DNA of 64,000 bases from Halodesulfovibrio marinisediminis DSM 17456 (GCF_900129975.1 NZ_FSRG01000004.1:62001-126000); one strand, 5' to 3'. Numbered from the stretch's first letter, positions 42,493 through 51,680 are shown. Made by a program: numbers and translations. The notes: a model not told the origin generated them from the sequence alone.

Positions 42493-42527
42493 AAAAAGAA
42501 ACGACCACACAACGCTGTGTGGTCGTT
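42493..42527 (-). terminator. Terminator after the PilZ-domain gene
   Basis: AACGACCACACA (42500-42511) and TGTGTGGTCGTT (42516-42527) form a perfect 12-bp stem around ACGC, with a T-run on the minus strand. Confidence 0.92.
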
Positions 42528-42573
42528 CTTTTTGAAGAGTTGGAACAGACAACATTTTGATTAGTGTAATCAG

Positions 42574-42972
42574 CTAGGTCCGTTTTTCTTTAAGATAACG
42601 TGCAAGGGCCTGTTCGGCACTTTTATTCATATTTAAAAACTCAACACCAATGACAGATGTATCATTTTTAACATTTGTCCAGATTACACGAGTTATTACG
42701 CGAACTTGGTATGGTAACTCGTTAGTGAAAAGGGTGCTGTTTTGTAATTTCTTCTCAAATCCGGGAAGGTCTATACAGACTTGTTGAACACTTCCTTTGG
42801 GGATTATTGACCCGACTTCGAGCATTGCTCCTTTGGAGGTAATATCTATGCATTCTGCCTTAAATGCCGGCTGGCAGGACATAGGAAAGACAAATTCTGC
42901 AATGGATGCTGTAAACGGGTAAGAGTAACGTGGTATTGCCCGGCGTTCTTGATGATGAGCCTCTTGTGGCAT
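42574..42972 (-). CDS. PilZ-domain protein (probable c-di-GMP receptor)
   Basis: A 132-residue single-domain PilZ protein. The ligand-binding arginines are in RRAIPR (RxxxR, Arg11-Arg15). The second motif reads DITSKG (43-48), where threonine replaces the usual serine of the D/NxSxxG pattern. The C-terminal VIGVEFLNMNKSAEQALARY is typical of the barrel's closing strand and helix. It probably binds c-di-GMP and regulates motility or surface traits, but no target gene is adjacent. The 354-bp gap after it (42973-43326) shows no gene or clear signal. Confidence 0.78.
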   Translation of the reverse strand: MPQEAHHQERRAIPRYSYPFTASIAEFVFPMSCQPAFKAECIDITSKGAMLEVGSIIPKGSVQQVCIDLPGFEKKLQNSTLFTNELPYQVRVITRVIWTNVKNDTSVIGVEFLNMNKSAEQALARYLKEKRT

Positions 42973-43326
42973 GTTGCAATCGTCCCATATTGATTAAAGG
43001 GGTTGTGTGTGCCGCGTAGTTTTGTCCCTAATAGTTGTATTAAGAATCATTAAGTGAGTGCTTGCGGGGAATATCACAGTAAATACTTATAGAGGCTATT
43101 ATAAATTGCCTGTTATTTTAGGCAAGTATCGTCTTCTTGCCAGACTTATTTGAATGTTGTAGGCACTCAACAACATGCTGTGACTGTCTAGAAAAATGTA
43201 GTTGGATGCGACGCACATGCGTTTTTCTTTGGTGGGCTGCTCCTTAATAGTTGTGGCATTGTGTTTTGAAAGTTGTATCTCTCGAAATAAACAAATAAAT
43301 TTTAAATAGATATAGAGGAAGAAGTC

Positions 43327-43818
43327 ATGGCAAAATGTCCTTGCGGTTCCGATCTTGAATTTTCTGCATGTTGTGAACCTATTATCGCTGGTAAGACTCC
43401 TGCTCCTACCGCAGAAGCTCTTATGCGTTCCCGTTACGCAGCGCATGCGACAGGTTTCTACGAATACCTCGGCACTTCCATGCATCCGGATATGCGTGGT
43501 GACCTTTCTGTAGACGAAATTAAAGAATGGTCCGAAAAGATTACTTGGACTGGCCTTGAGATCATCGACACTAAAGATGGTGGTGAAAATGATGAGATTG
43601 GTGAAGTTGAGTTTGTAGCAAACTACAAACTCGGCGGTGTGCCACAGCAGTTGCACGAGCACAGCTTCTTCCGTAAAGAAGGCAACGACTGGTACTACGT
43701 AGAAGGAATGGTTCAGAATCACGACACCTACCGTCGTGAAACTCCTAAAGTAGGCCGTAACGAACCTTGTCCTTGCGGTTCCGGTAAAAAATACAAAAAA
43801 TGTTGTGGTAAGAACTAG
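43327..43818 (+). CDS. YchJ-like SEC-C zinc-binding protein
   Basis: A 163-residue protein with SEC-C zinc motifs at both ends: [13 protein letters not shown] at residues 4-16 and [16 protein letters not shown] at about 147-162. Between them is the YchJ/NTF2-like domain beginning [17 protein letters not shown], with a hydrophobic beta-sheet core (VEFVANYKL and WYYVEG). Function is not established; SEC-C motifs often mediate ribosome or SecB contacts. GAGGAAGAAGTC precedes the ATG. It is monocistronic. Confidence 0.88.
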   Translation: MAKCPCGSDLEFSACCEPIIAGKTPAPTAEALMRSRYAAHATGFYEYLGTSMHPDMRGDLSVDEIKEWSEKITWTGLEIIDTKDGGENDEIGEVEFVANYKLGGVPQQLHEHSFFRKEGNDWYYVEGMVQNHDTYRRETPKVGRNEPCPCGSGKKYKKCCGKN

Positions 43819-43950
43819 TTATCACAATTGATAGAAGTGCTTCGGTGCTTTGTTCTTCCCGAAATTTTTTTGGTGGGAAGACGCTCTAGCCATAAGTAGT
43901 CTGTTACTCAGGTTGAGTTTCGGGAAGGGCTTTATGGCTTGTTATAATGT

Positions 43951-43996
43951 GATTTTTAAGGGCAGTTGTTTGCTAAAACAACTGCCCTTATTTTTT
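43951..43996. terminator. Bidirectional terminator between ychJ-like gene and hypF
   Basis: TAAGGGCAGTTGTTT (43957-43971) pairs perfectly with AAACAACTGCCCTTA (43976-43990), flanked by T-runs on both strands. Confidence 0.93.
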
Positions 43997-44032
43997 ACAA
44001 TATTACCAGTCAGGGGAATTTATACAGTCTAA

Positions 44033-46369
44033 CTAGCTTTGGTTCAGTAGCCATTGTCTGCCGTAGGCGGCTTGGCCGAGTGAGATGCATCCATCGTTAG
44101 GTGGTAGCTGTGTATGCTGTATCACCGTGAAGCCTAGCTCTGCGAGTGCCTTCGGTAATTCGGTTCCTACAGTGAAGCTTTGCATGACACCGCCGGAAAG
44201 AGCAATTGTGTTTATGTCTGTATCTTTTGCTGCATGTGCCACGAGCTGTGCGCAACCATGGATAAGTCCAAGATGGAATTTACGGGCGATGATACCTATG
44301 GCTACGCCACGCTGCCAGTCTTCGTAGCATTGCTGGAATAGGTTAATGCTGTCTAATTCGAGCAATTCACCTGATGTGTTGAGCGGGCAATTGTAACCTT
44401 CTGTAATTGAAAGGTCTTGTGCATCCTCTAAAAGGATGGCGGCTTCACCTTCGTAGGTGACGGTGTGACAGATTCCGAGCATGGCGGATACAGCATCGAA
44501 CAGGCGCCCACAGGAAGATGTTATCGGGGTGTTGATATTACGTTCCAGCAGCTGCGGTAAGAATTTGGATTGTTGGCTGAATTGCTTATTCCATGTCCAT
44601 TCTTTTTCAGATTGGTTAATTCCTGCGTTCCAGAGGATGCCTTGTGCAATGCGCCACGGTTCATGAATGGCGGTCTCGCCACCTGGAAGTGGAATGTGTG
44701 CCAATCTTCCGAGTCTTTTGTGCTTTAATGATTGGTTGTTAACACACAATAGCTCGCCACCCCAGATAGTACCGTCTTCACCATATCCAGTTCCATCTAA
44801 GGCCAGCCCCAGGGCGGTTCCGCTAAATTTGTTTTCAGCCAGTACACTGTAAATGTGCGCTGCGTGATGTTGAAGACCGAGAACCGGAATGTTGCGTTCT
44901 TGGCCGTAGTCGCGCGCAAATCGGGTTGTCATATAGTCTGGATGCAGGTCGTGCACGACTGCTTCGACTTCTATTTCAAGAATCTGAGGTAAAAATTCTG
45001 CAATTTCTTCATAGAAGGAATACACCTCTAAATTCTGCATGTCGCCGATATGCTGGGAAACGAACGCTTCATTGTCGCGTGTGTAGCAGAGTGTATTTTT
45101 AAGCTCTGGTCCTACACCAAGCACAGATGGTGCTTTGTTTTCCATAAAGACAGGGCGAGGCGTAAAGCCTCTGGCACGGCGGAAGAATTGCGGTTTACCG
45201 GTGCCTTTTTGAACGCGCACAACGGAATCATCAACACGTACAAGAATGTCTCGGTTATGGAGAAGGAATACGTCTGCAAGGACATGCAGGCGCTTGAGCG
45301 CTTCGCGGTTACCAAGTGCGATAGGTTCACTGCTCATATTGCCGGATGTCATAACAAGAACGGGCAGCTCGCTTATCTTTTGAGCGAAATATTTGAAGAG
45401 AATGTGGTGTAGTGGTGTGTATGGGAGCATTACGCCGATGTACTGCGTGCCGGGATTGAGCGCTTTTGCAATGGGTGCATCGCTGCGCTGTTTGCATAGA
45501 ACGATAGGTCGCTCCTTAGTAACCAGCAGCTTTTCCTCTTCTTCTGTAAGGTCCGCAATGGCTCGAGCGGTTTCAATATCCTTTGCCATGACGGCAAGCG
45601 GCTTGCCCCAGCGGTTTTTGCGTGTGCGTAACGTTTCTATAGCTTGCTGACCTTGGTCTCCTGTTGCCATACAAGCAAGGTGAAAGCCTCCTAAGCCTTT
45701 GACGGCAGCGATGTGACCATTTGCCAAAGCTTCGGCAGTCTGCACAATGGCTTCAGTGCCGCGGCATTGTTCAGTCCCATCAGGTTTTGTCAGCCAGACG
45801 TAGGGGCCGCAGACATCACAGGCATTAGGCTGTGCATGAAAACGTCTGTCTAATGGGTCTTCATATTCTGATTTGCAATCAGGGCACAGAGGGAAGCATG
45901 ACATGGATGTCTTGGCTCTGTCATACGGAATAGATTTTGTGATGGTGTAACGCGGGCCGCAGTTGGTGCAGTTCGTAAATGGATACTCATACCTGCGGTT
46001 TTCTGGATCGGCCATGTCCCGCAAGCAATCATCACAGGTGGCAACGTCAGCACTGATAAGGACACGGTTGCCCTTTTTGCCTTCGCTCGCCAAAATTGTA
46101 AATTCTGTTTCGTCGTCAACAGCGGGAAGTTCATCCTCTGTTTTAGAAGTAACTTCCGCCAGTGGCGGCAGTTTGTCTACCAAGTCGAATGCGAAACCAG
46201 CTAGTGCTTCTTCATCCCCTTGCACCTCAATAAATACTCCATCAGAAGTATTGCTTACAGTGCCAGTTACTTTGTTTTCCAAAGCAATTCGGTACACGAA
46301 TGGACGAAATCCAACACCCTGAACCTGACCAGTAATGATATAGCGCTTGCGGCGTACAAGATGAGTCAT
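44033..46369 (-). CDS. hypF: Carbamoyltransferase HypF (NiFe-hydrogenase maturation)
   Basis: A 778-residue HypF that makes the cyanide ligand of NiFe hydrogenases from carbamoyl phosphate, transferring the carbamoyl group to HypE. Order of domains: acylphosphatase 1-95 (GQVQGVGFRPFVYR), two zinc fingers 110-190 (CDDCL, CTNCGPRYT, CPDCKSEY and CDVCGPYV), a YrdC-like domain about 205-390 (KGLGGFHLAC, MTSGNMSSEP) and a Kae1-like C-terminal domain with LQHHAAHIYSVL and ALSGGVMQS. All parts are intact. It stands alone, without other hyp genes in the window. Confidence 0.96.
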   Translation of the reverse strand: MTHLVRRKRYIITGQVQGVGFRPFVYRIALENKVTGTVSNTSDGVFIEVQGDEEALAGFAFDLVDKLPPLAEVTSKTEDELPAVDDETEFTILASEGKKGNRVLISADVATCDDCLRDMADPENRRYEYPFTNCTNCGPRYTITKSIPYDRAKTSMSCFPLCPDCKSEYEDPLDRRFHAQPNACDVCGPYVWLTKPDGTEQCRGTEAIVQTAEALANGHIAAVKGLGGFHLACMATGDQGQQAIETLRTRKNRWGKPLAVMAKDIETARAIADLTEEEEKLLVTKERPIVLCKQRSDAPIAKALNPGTQYIGVMLPYTPLHHILFKYFAQKISELPVLVMTSGNMSSEPIALGNREALKRLHVLADVFLLHNRDILVRVDDSVVRVQKGTGKPQFFRRARGFTPRPVFMENKAPSVLGVGPELKNTLCYTRDNEAFVSQHIGDMQNLEVYSFYEEIAEFLPQILEIEVEAVVHDLHPDYMTTRFARDYGQERNIPVLGLQHHAAHIYSVLAENKFSGTALGLALDGTGYGEDGTIWGGELLCVNNQSLKHKRLGRLAHIPLPGGETAIHEPWRIAQGILWNAGINQSEKEWTWNKQFSQQSKFLPQLLERNINTPITSSCGRLFDAVSAMLGICHTVTYEGEAAILLEDAQDLSITEGYNCPLNTSGELLELDSINLFQQCYEDWQRGVAIGIIARKFHLGLIHGCAQLVAHAAKDTDINTIALSGGVMQSFTVGTELPKALAELGFTVIQHTQLPPNDGCISLGQAAYGRQWLLNQS

Positions 46370-46608
46370 ACAAAACTATACCGTAAATACAGTAGAGAGA
46401 AAAGAGACGGTGCTAAGCAAATATAGAAATTACAATTTTGCCAAAAATGGTTTTAAAAGTAACATGCTACAATAATTTACTATAGTACTACGTTATGATT
46501 GGCGAGCAGCATATAAATGGCATTCATGGTCCCTGAACACTTGAATATTCTTGGAACGTCGGCTACCAGTTAGGTCTTGTTTGAACAATTTTGTAGTATG
46601 GAGAAACT

Positions 46609-47178
46609 ATGGCGACTGAAAAATTAGGAAATCGCATTCGCAAGTTTAGGGAAGAGCGCGGTTTGAGCCGTGCAGAGCTTGCTGAAGAAGCTGATTTGAC
46701 TGAATTATTTGTAACTGCTTTGGAAGAAGAGGATTTGTACCCTTCCATTGCTCCTTTGCAGAAAATTGCACGTGCGCTTGGCGTTCGCCTCGGCACATTT
46801 ATGGATGATGAAATTTCTGTTGATCCGCTGATCGTACGTAAGGCTAGCCGTGAAGCTGATCTGACTATGCAAAAAGCTGGTGATAAGAGCCCAAGCTTCA
46901 TGTTCCATTCTTTGGGTAAAGGCAAAACTGATCGTAATATGGAACCTTTTTTCATCCATATTACACCGGAACCAGAAGAAGACCGTAAAATTTCTTCACA
47001 TCAGGGTGAAGAGTTTATCGTTGTTACTTCCGGCAAGTTGCTTATTCGTTACGGTAAAGAAGAACATATCCTTGAAGCTGGCGACAGTGCTTATTTTAAC
47101 TCCATCGTTCCGCATTATGTAGGTGCGGCAGATGGTGAAGACGCTGAAATTTACGCAGTAATCTATTACCCTGACTAG
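46609..47178 (+). CDS. XRE-family regulator with C-terminal cupin
   Basis: A 189-residue regulator: a helix-turn-helix domain at 6-60 (LGNRIRKFREERGLSRAELA, ALEEEDLYPSIAPLQKIARAL) and a cupin domain at about 105-187 (HQGEEFIVVTSGKLLIRYG, LEAGDSAYFNSIVPHYV). It ends eight bases before an acyl-CoA ligase gene. This regulator-ligase pairing suggests that it senses a small carboxylate or acyl compound through the cupin and controls the operon, including itself. The upstream gap (46370-46608) is AT-rich with no clear operator. Confidence 0.9.
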   Translation: MATEKLGNRIRKFREERGLSRAELAEEADLTELFVTALEEEDLYPSIAPLQKIARALGVRLGTFMDDEISVDPLIVRKASREADLTMQKAGDKSPSFMFHSLGKGKTDRNMEPFFIHITPEPEEDRKISSHQGEEFIVVTSGKLLIRYGKEEHILEAGDSAYFNSIVPHYVGAADGEDAEIYAVIYYPD

Positions 47179-47186
47179 GAAATTCC

Positions 47187-48836
47187 ATGCAAGCATTCGA
47201 ACTTCGCGAAAGAACCCTTGGTCAGATTCTTGATGAAGCCGTTGCAAAGTATCCGGATAACGATGCTGTTGTATACGTAGACCGTGATTACAGGCAGACC
47301 TACAAAGAATTTGGCAAGGTGGTTGATGATCTGGCGCAGGGGCTTATGGCTCTTGGTGTCCAGCGGGGCGAAAAAGTTGCCGTATGGGCAACAAACGTTC
47401 CTTATTGGGTTGCACTACAGTTTGCGACAGCAAAAATTGGTGCCATCCTACTAACCGTAAATACCAACTACCGTAAAAGCGAACTAGAATACCTGCTATC
47501 TCAGTCTGAATGCGAAAACCTTTTTATTATGGATGGTTATCGCGATCATGACTATGTTCAGACTATTTACGATATGATTCCAGAGCTGCGTCACCAGTCT
47601 CGCGGTAAGCTCAGTGTGGACAAGCTTCCGTCTTTGAAACGCGTGATGTTCCTTGGTGTTGAGAAGCATCGTGGTATGTATTCCATTCCGGAAATCATGG
47701 CGATGAAAGCAATGGTATCTGACGACGAATATCAGGAACGGCAGGACTCCCTTTCTCCATACGATGTGGTGAACATGCAGTACACTTCCGGTACTACAGG
47801 TTTCCCTAAAGGAGTTATGCTGACACACGTTGGTATTGGTCTTAACGGTTACTGGATTGGTGAGAACCAGAACTTTACTGATAAAGACAGGCTTTGCCTG
47901 CCTGTTCCGCTGTTCCACTGCTTTGGTTGCGTGCTTGGCGTTCTTGCTGCCGTAAACCATGGTGCAGCGCTTGTAATTCTGGAAAACTTCTCACCTGTGC
48001 ACATCATGGCTTCTGTGGATCAGGAGCGCTGTACCGCGCTGTATGGCGTGCCGACAATGTTCCTTGCAGTCCTTGAGCACAAGATGTTCTCCAAGTTCGA
48101 TTATTCTTCACTTCGTACAGGCATTATGGCTGGTTCTATTTGTCCGGAGCCGCTCATGAAGCGCGTTATCGAAGACATGAACATGAAAGAAGTAACCATC
48201 TGTTACGGGCTTACAGAAGGTTCTCCTGTAATGACACAGACGTTGCCGCATGACAGTTTCGAGCGTCGTACCCAGACTGTTGGTAAGAAAATGCCGGGTA
48301 TTGAAGTGCGTATTATTGATCCTGAAACAGGTGAAGAATGTCCACGCGGAACGCAGGGTGAAGTTGTCTGTCGTGGCTACAACGTCATGAAAGGCTACTA
48401 CGCAATGCCGGAAGCTACAGCGGCAGCGATTGATGAAGATAAGTGGCTGCATTCTGGCGACCTCGGTGTCATGGATGAAGACGGATATATCGTCATTACA
48501 GGCCGTATTAAAGATATGATCATTCGTGGTGGTGAAAACATTTACCCACGTGAGATAGAAGAGTTCCTTTATGGCATGGACGGTGTACACGACGTACAGG
48601 TTGTTGGCATTCCAAGCCATAAATACGGTGAAGAAGTTGCAGCCTTCATTATTAATAAAGAAGGTTATGATCTTGCACCGGAAGATGTTCGTGACTACTG
48701 CCGTGGCAGAATTGCATGGCATAAAGTTCCACGTTACATCGCCTTTGTTGAAGAGTATCCGATGACTGCATCAGGTAAGATTCAGAAGTTTAAGCTTCGC
48801 GATGACTGCAAAGAGTACTTCGGCGATATTCGATAA
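47187..48836 (+). CDS. AMP-dependent acyl-CoA ligase
   Basis: A 549-residue adenylate-forming ligase that activates a fatty or aryl acid to its CoA thioester. The P-loop is YTSGTTGFPKGV (about 198-209), followed by VPLFHCFGCVLG, YGLTEGSPV (A5), WLHSGDLGVMDEDGY (A7) and GRIKDMIIRGGENIYP (A8), with the catalytic lysine in TASGKIQKFKLR near the end. Chain-length preference cannot be read from the sequence. AGGAAATTCC precedes the start. It is operonic with the XRE-cupin gene. Confidence 0.92.
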   Translation: MQAFELRERTLGQILDEAVAKYPDNDAVVYVDRDYRQTYKEFGKVVDDLAQGLMALGVQRGEKVAVWATNVPYWVALQFATAKIGAILLTVNTNYRKSELEYLLSQSECENLFIMDGYRDHDYVQTIYDMIPELRHQSRGKLSVDKLPSLKRVMFLGVEKHRGMYSIPEIMAMKAMVSDDEYQERQDSLSPYDVVNMQYTSGTTGFPKGVMLTHVGIGLNGYWIGENQNFTDKDRLCLPVPLFHCFGCVLGVLAAVNHGAALVILENFSPVHIMASVDQERCTALYGVPTMFLAVLEHKMFSKFDYSSLRTGIMAGSICPEPLMKRVIEDMNMKEVTICYGLTEGSPVMTQTLPHDSFERRTQTVGKKMPGIEVRIIDPETGEECPRGTQGEVVCRGYNVMKGYYAMPEATAAAIDEDKWLHSGDLGVMDEDGYIVITGRIKDMIIRGGENIYPREIEEFLYGMDGVHDVQVVGIPSHKYGEEVAAFIINKEGYDLAPEDVRDYCRGRIAWHKVPRYIAFVEEYPMTASGKIQKFKLRDDCKEYFGDIR

Positions 48837-48848
48837 CAACGAATCACT

Positions 48849-48883
48849 AAAAAGGGTGGAGCTTCAGCTCCGCCCTTTTTTTT
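48849..48883 (+). terminator. Terminator after the acyl-CoA ligase gene
   Basis: AAAAGGGTGGAGCT and AGCTCCGCCCTTTT pair with one mismatch across TC, then an eight-base T-run. Confidence 0.93.
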
Positions 48884-49121
48884 GTCTTCGGCAGTCTAAG
48901 AGGCTTGTTTCACAAACCTTAGCTATAACTTTCTTTGAAAACGTAAAAGGTCTGTCCTTAATTATTTGGACAGACCTTTTTTATTTTAAGCAGTTGTTTT
49001 TTTGATAACGAGTTTTGCAAGGTAGTCTTTTTGCGGCTACCAGCGGCATAAGAAACAGGAGATCTCCGCCCTTAAAGGTTTCTGGAGATTCATAAGAGAG
49101 GTTCTTGAGCCGCCGGAGGCA
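48882..49121. repeat. Dispersed intergenic repeat, copy F (inverted orientation)
   Basis: The right end GAGCCGCCGGAGGCA (49107-49121) is the conserved terminal repeat. The sequence running inward, CATAAGAGAGGTTCTT, GGAGATT, CCCTTAAAGGTTTCT and GCGGCTACCA, matches the reverse complement of the left arm of copy B, so this copy is inverted. The left end TTGTCTTCGGCAGTCTAAG (48882-48900) is decayed. A terminator AAAAGGTCTGTCC/GGACAGACCTTTT lies at 48945-48982. It separates the convergent acyl-CoA ligase and fliQ genes. Confidence 0.75.
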
Positions 49122-49157
49122 GAAGCCCCGCAGGGTCACCGAAGGCGAAAAAGCAAT

Positions 49158-49427
49158 CTAGCGAATATACGTTGGGATATTGATAAAGACTTCGCGTGTG
49201 AACGTAGTCATTTTTTCCATAATCCACGGGAAGGCGATGAGCAGTGAGACGAATATTGCGATAATTTTTGGTACGAAGGTCAGAGTCTGTTCCTGTACCT
49301 GTGTTGCTGCCTGAATGATAGAAACAATCAGACCGACAATGAGACCTACGAGGAGCATAGGCAGTGAGATCATGAGCGTAAGTTCAATGGCTTTACGTGC
49401 ATAGCCGATGACAAATTCGGGAGTCAT
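49158..49427 (-). CDS. fliQ: Flagellar export protein FliQ
   Basis: FliQ, 89 residues with two membrane helices (about 15-40 and 50-75), part of the export gate at the base of the flagellum. The family pattern is clear: TPEFVIGYARKAIELTLMIS, GLIVGLIVSIIQAATQVQEQ and TLTFVPKIIAIF. It follows fliP by 11 bases and is the last gene of the flagellar operon here; fliR is not in the window. Confidence 0.95.
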   Translation of the reverse strand: MTPEFVIGYARKAIELTLMISLPMLLVGLIVGLIVSIIQAATQVQEQTLTFVPKIIAIFVSLLIAFPWIMEKMTTFTREVFINIPTYIR

Positions 49428-49438
49428 GTTTCATATCC

Positions 49439-50248
49439 TCACAATAGGAAGCTGTTTACAAGAGAGCCGGTGAGCAGGCTCCAGCCGTCTACCAGAACGA
49501 AAAGAAGCAGTTTGAACGGCATGGAAACCATCATTGGCGGAAGCATCATCATACCCATAGCAAGCAGGATACTGGAAACTACCATATCGATTATGAGAAA
49601 CGGTACGTAGATGAGGAAGCCGATGGTAAAGCCGGTTTTGAGCTCACTGATGACGTAGGCAGCTGCCAGCATTATGGTTGGAACTTCTTCCTTTGTTTTA
49701 GGTCGTTCCATCTTGCTGATGGAATAGAACAAAGAGAGGTCTTTTTCGCGTGTATGCTTGAACATAAACTCTCTGAGAGGCTGTTGAGCCTTGTCCAGAG
49801 CCTCTGTAAAGCCTATTTCTTCGCTCAGGTAGGGTTGCAGTGCATTGTCGTTAATTGCCACGCCTACAGGGCGCATAATGACGAATGTCATAAAGATAGC
49901 GAGGCTTGCCAGTACTTGAGAAGGTGGCAGCTGCTGTGTTCCTAGCGCCTGTCGTACGAAGGAAAAGACAATGATGATGCGGGTAAAGCTGGTAACTGTC
50001 AGCATAATGGCAGGTGCCAGTGACAGGATTGTGAGCAGGAACAGGATTTCTAACAGAACGGAGACGTTTTCCGGTTCTGACTGGCCTGCACCTAATGCCA
50101 GCGAGAGGGATGGTACTGCAAGGTCCCGCGCAGCGAACGCTGCAGCGGGAACCAGCAGCAGTAAAGCACTAAGAGTCAGAATCCGCGTCGCGGAGCTGTC
50201 CCATAATTTTTTTAAATTCTTTCGAGTCAGAGGAGTCGCTAGTGTCAT
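49439..50248 (-). CDS. fliP: Flagellar export protein FliP
   Basis: FliP, 269 residues. A cleavable signal peptide (LTLSALLLLVPAAAFAARD) is followed by four membrane helices. The signatures are LTILSLAPAIMLTVTSFTRI, ALGTQQLPPSQVLASLAIF and the C-terminal GMMMLPPMMVSMPFKLLLFV. The start shown overlaps the end of fliO by 80 bases. An upstream GGAAG supports it, and a shorter version would lose part of the signal region. It builds the export-gate core with FliQ and FliR. Confidence 0.94.
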   Translation of the reverse strand: MTLATPLTRKNLKKLWDSSATRILTLSALLLLVPAAAFAARDLAVPSLSLALGAGQSEPENVSVLLEILFLLTILSLAPAIMLTVTSFTRIIIVFSFVRQALGTQQLPPSQVLASLAIFMTFVIMRPVGVAINDNALQPYLSEEIGFTEALDKAQQPLREFMFKHTREKDLSLFYSISKMERPKTKEEVPTIMLAAAYVISELKTGFTIGFLIYVPFLIIDMVVSSILLAMGMMMLPPMMVSMPFKLLLFVLVDGWSLLTGSLVNSFLL

Positions 50249-50603
50249 CTTCCGCTTCCGTTTCAGATAAAAGGTTGATCTGGTGGTCCGTAACCCCCAG
50301 TAACAGCCTTTTATTCAAGAAGCGTACCACGACTAATTGCTTTTTAGGGCCAAGATGGAATCGTTCTTCCACGTTAAGTGTGATTTGATCACCTTTTTTG
50401 CCTCTAAAGCCTTTATTCATGCCGACTTTCTTTACAAACCAGAGCAATCCGTACAGTGCGCCTAAAAGCAGCAGCAGAATGCCGATGGACTGAATATAGC
50501 TTCCCCAGCCAACCACCTCAGGGACAGCGGGTGACGTTCCGTTGACGATATCACCGGAGGAGTCAATAGCCGCATGGGCTGCTGTCACTAAAATGTTATG
50601 CAA
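50169..50603 (-). CDS. fliO: Flagellar protein FliO
   Basis: A 144-residue FliO with one membrane helix (about 30-52, IGILLLLLGALYGLLWFV) and the following basic cytoplasmic segment, with IEERFHLGPKKQLVVVRF-like core (NVEERFHLGPKKQLVVV) and KRLLLGVTDHQINLL. FliO helps FliP assemble. It overlaps fliN by eight bases and fliP by 80, so the three are tightly coupled. Confidence 0.87.
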   Translation of the reverse strand: MHNILVTAAHAAIDSSGDIVNGTSPAVPEVVGWGSYIQSIGILLLLLGALYGLLWFVKKVGMNKGFRGKKGDQITLNVEERFHLGPKKQLVVVRFLNKRLLLGVTDHQINLLSETEAEDDTSDSSDSKEFKKIMGQLRDADSDS

Positions 50604-51123
50604 GTTGCTTCACCCTTTCGATTGGGCTGATGATATCAGTCAGACGCACACCGAATTTTTCGTTGATAACAACAGCTTCGCCACGTGCTACGAGTTTGCC
50701 GTTAACAAAGATTTCAAGTGGTTCACCTGCAAGCTTGTTAAGTTCAACAACGGACCCCTGACCAAGCTGGAGGAGTTCGTTGATAAGCAGACGGGTACGA
50801 CCGAGCTCTGCGGAAACATCGAGAGGAATATCAAGAATGAAGTCGAGCTCGTGTTTGCCGGATTCTGGACGGATTGCTTTTGCATCTTCTGTCAAATCCT
50901 TGAACTCAGCTTCATGAGCATTGTTGGAAAGCGCGCTCTGCTCTTTTTCTTTCTGCATGATTTCCTGCTCTTCAGAAGCAAGCGCTGCTGCCCATTCTTC
51001 TGCAAGAGCTTCGTTTTGGCTCATATTCTGAGAAGCATTGGCATCGATAGGGGTTTCGTCCTGCTCTTCAAGAGCTGCAGCCCATTGTTCAGCCAGTAAA
51101 TCCTGGTTCACATCTTCAGACAT
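50596..51123 (-). CDS. fliN: Flagellar motor switch protein FliN
   Basis: A 175-residue FliN. The C-terminal SpoA domain (about 90-172) shows LDFILDIPLDVSAELGRTRL, LLQLGQGSVVELNKLAGEPL and NEKFGVRLTDIIS. The N-terminal half is an acidic extension with three repeats of the form LAEQWAAALEEQ / LAEEWAAALASEE, longer than the compact E. coli FliN. It forms the C-ring with FliG and FliM. AAGGAAGG precedes the ATG. Confidence 0.94.
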   Translation of the reverse strand: MSEDVNQDLLAEQWAAALEEQDETPIDANASQNMSQNEALAEEWAAALASEEQEIMQKEKEQSALSNNAHEAEFKDLTEDAKAIRPESGKHELDFILDIPLDVSAELGRTRLLINELLQLGQGSVVELNKLAGEPLEIFVNGKLVARGEAVVINEKFGVRLTDIISPIERVKQLA

Positions 51124-51165
51124 AATAACCTTCCTTCTCTGAAAGGGAGTAATAGCTTGTTAAAC

Positions 51166-51645
51166 TTACTGGATAACCAGTTCAGTAAAATACACACGAA
51201 CAACTTTAGAGCTGCCAATGATCTGGTTGAGACGTGTCACCAGTTCATTTTTAAGCAGGAGTTTGCTCTCAAGAGAGGCAAGGTCTGAGTAAGACTTGCT
51301 GGAAAGAAGCAGGATAACTGCGTCACGCACTTTTGCGCTGGCACTTTCCAGAACCTGTGCAGCTTCAGGGCTGGCAACTTCTACATCAAGGGTGAGCTTG
51401 ATGTAGCGTCGCCCGAGTGGGTCAGAGAGGTTTACAAGGAAACTCGGCAGGGTGACAACCTGAGAATCTGACGGGTCAACTTCTTCAAGCTGTACATCCT
51501 GAGGCTCTGCCGTTTCGGTAGATTTCTGGAAGTAAGTTGTATAGGCGAAGTATCCGCCTCCTCCCAGAAGCAGAAGGATCAAAAGCATGATGACCCATTT
51601 CATCTTTCCGCTTTTTTTATTCTGTTCTTTTCCTTCTTCAATCAC
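51166..51645 (-). CDS. fliL: Flagellar basal body-associated protein FliL
   Basis: A 159-residue inner-membrane FliL. One helix at about 15-35 (KWVIMLLILLLLGGGGYFAY) is followed by a periplasmic domain with PSFLVNLSDPLGRRYIKLTL and a C-terminal VVRVYFTELVIQ. It stabilises the stator and sits between the stator genes and fliN. The start is GTG behind AAAGGAG. Confidence 0.93.
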   Translation of the reverse strand: MIEEGKEQNKKSGKMKWVIMLLILLLLGGGGYFAYTTYFQKSTETAEPQDVQLEEVDPSDSQVVTLPSFLVNLSDPLGRRYIKLTLDVEVASPEAAQVLESASAKVRDAVILLLSSKSYSDLASLESKLLLKNELVTRLNQIIGSSKVVRVYFTELVIQ

Positions 51646-51680
51646 GATACAGCTCCTTTGCAGTTTCTTGCAGCAATCTC

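Noticed and set aside
43099-43722. Minus-strand open frame of 207 codons overlapping the YchJ-like gene
   Set aside because: The plus-strand gene has two SEC-C motifs and a good ribosome-binding site; the antisense product is Phe/Cys-rich and matches no family I know.
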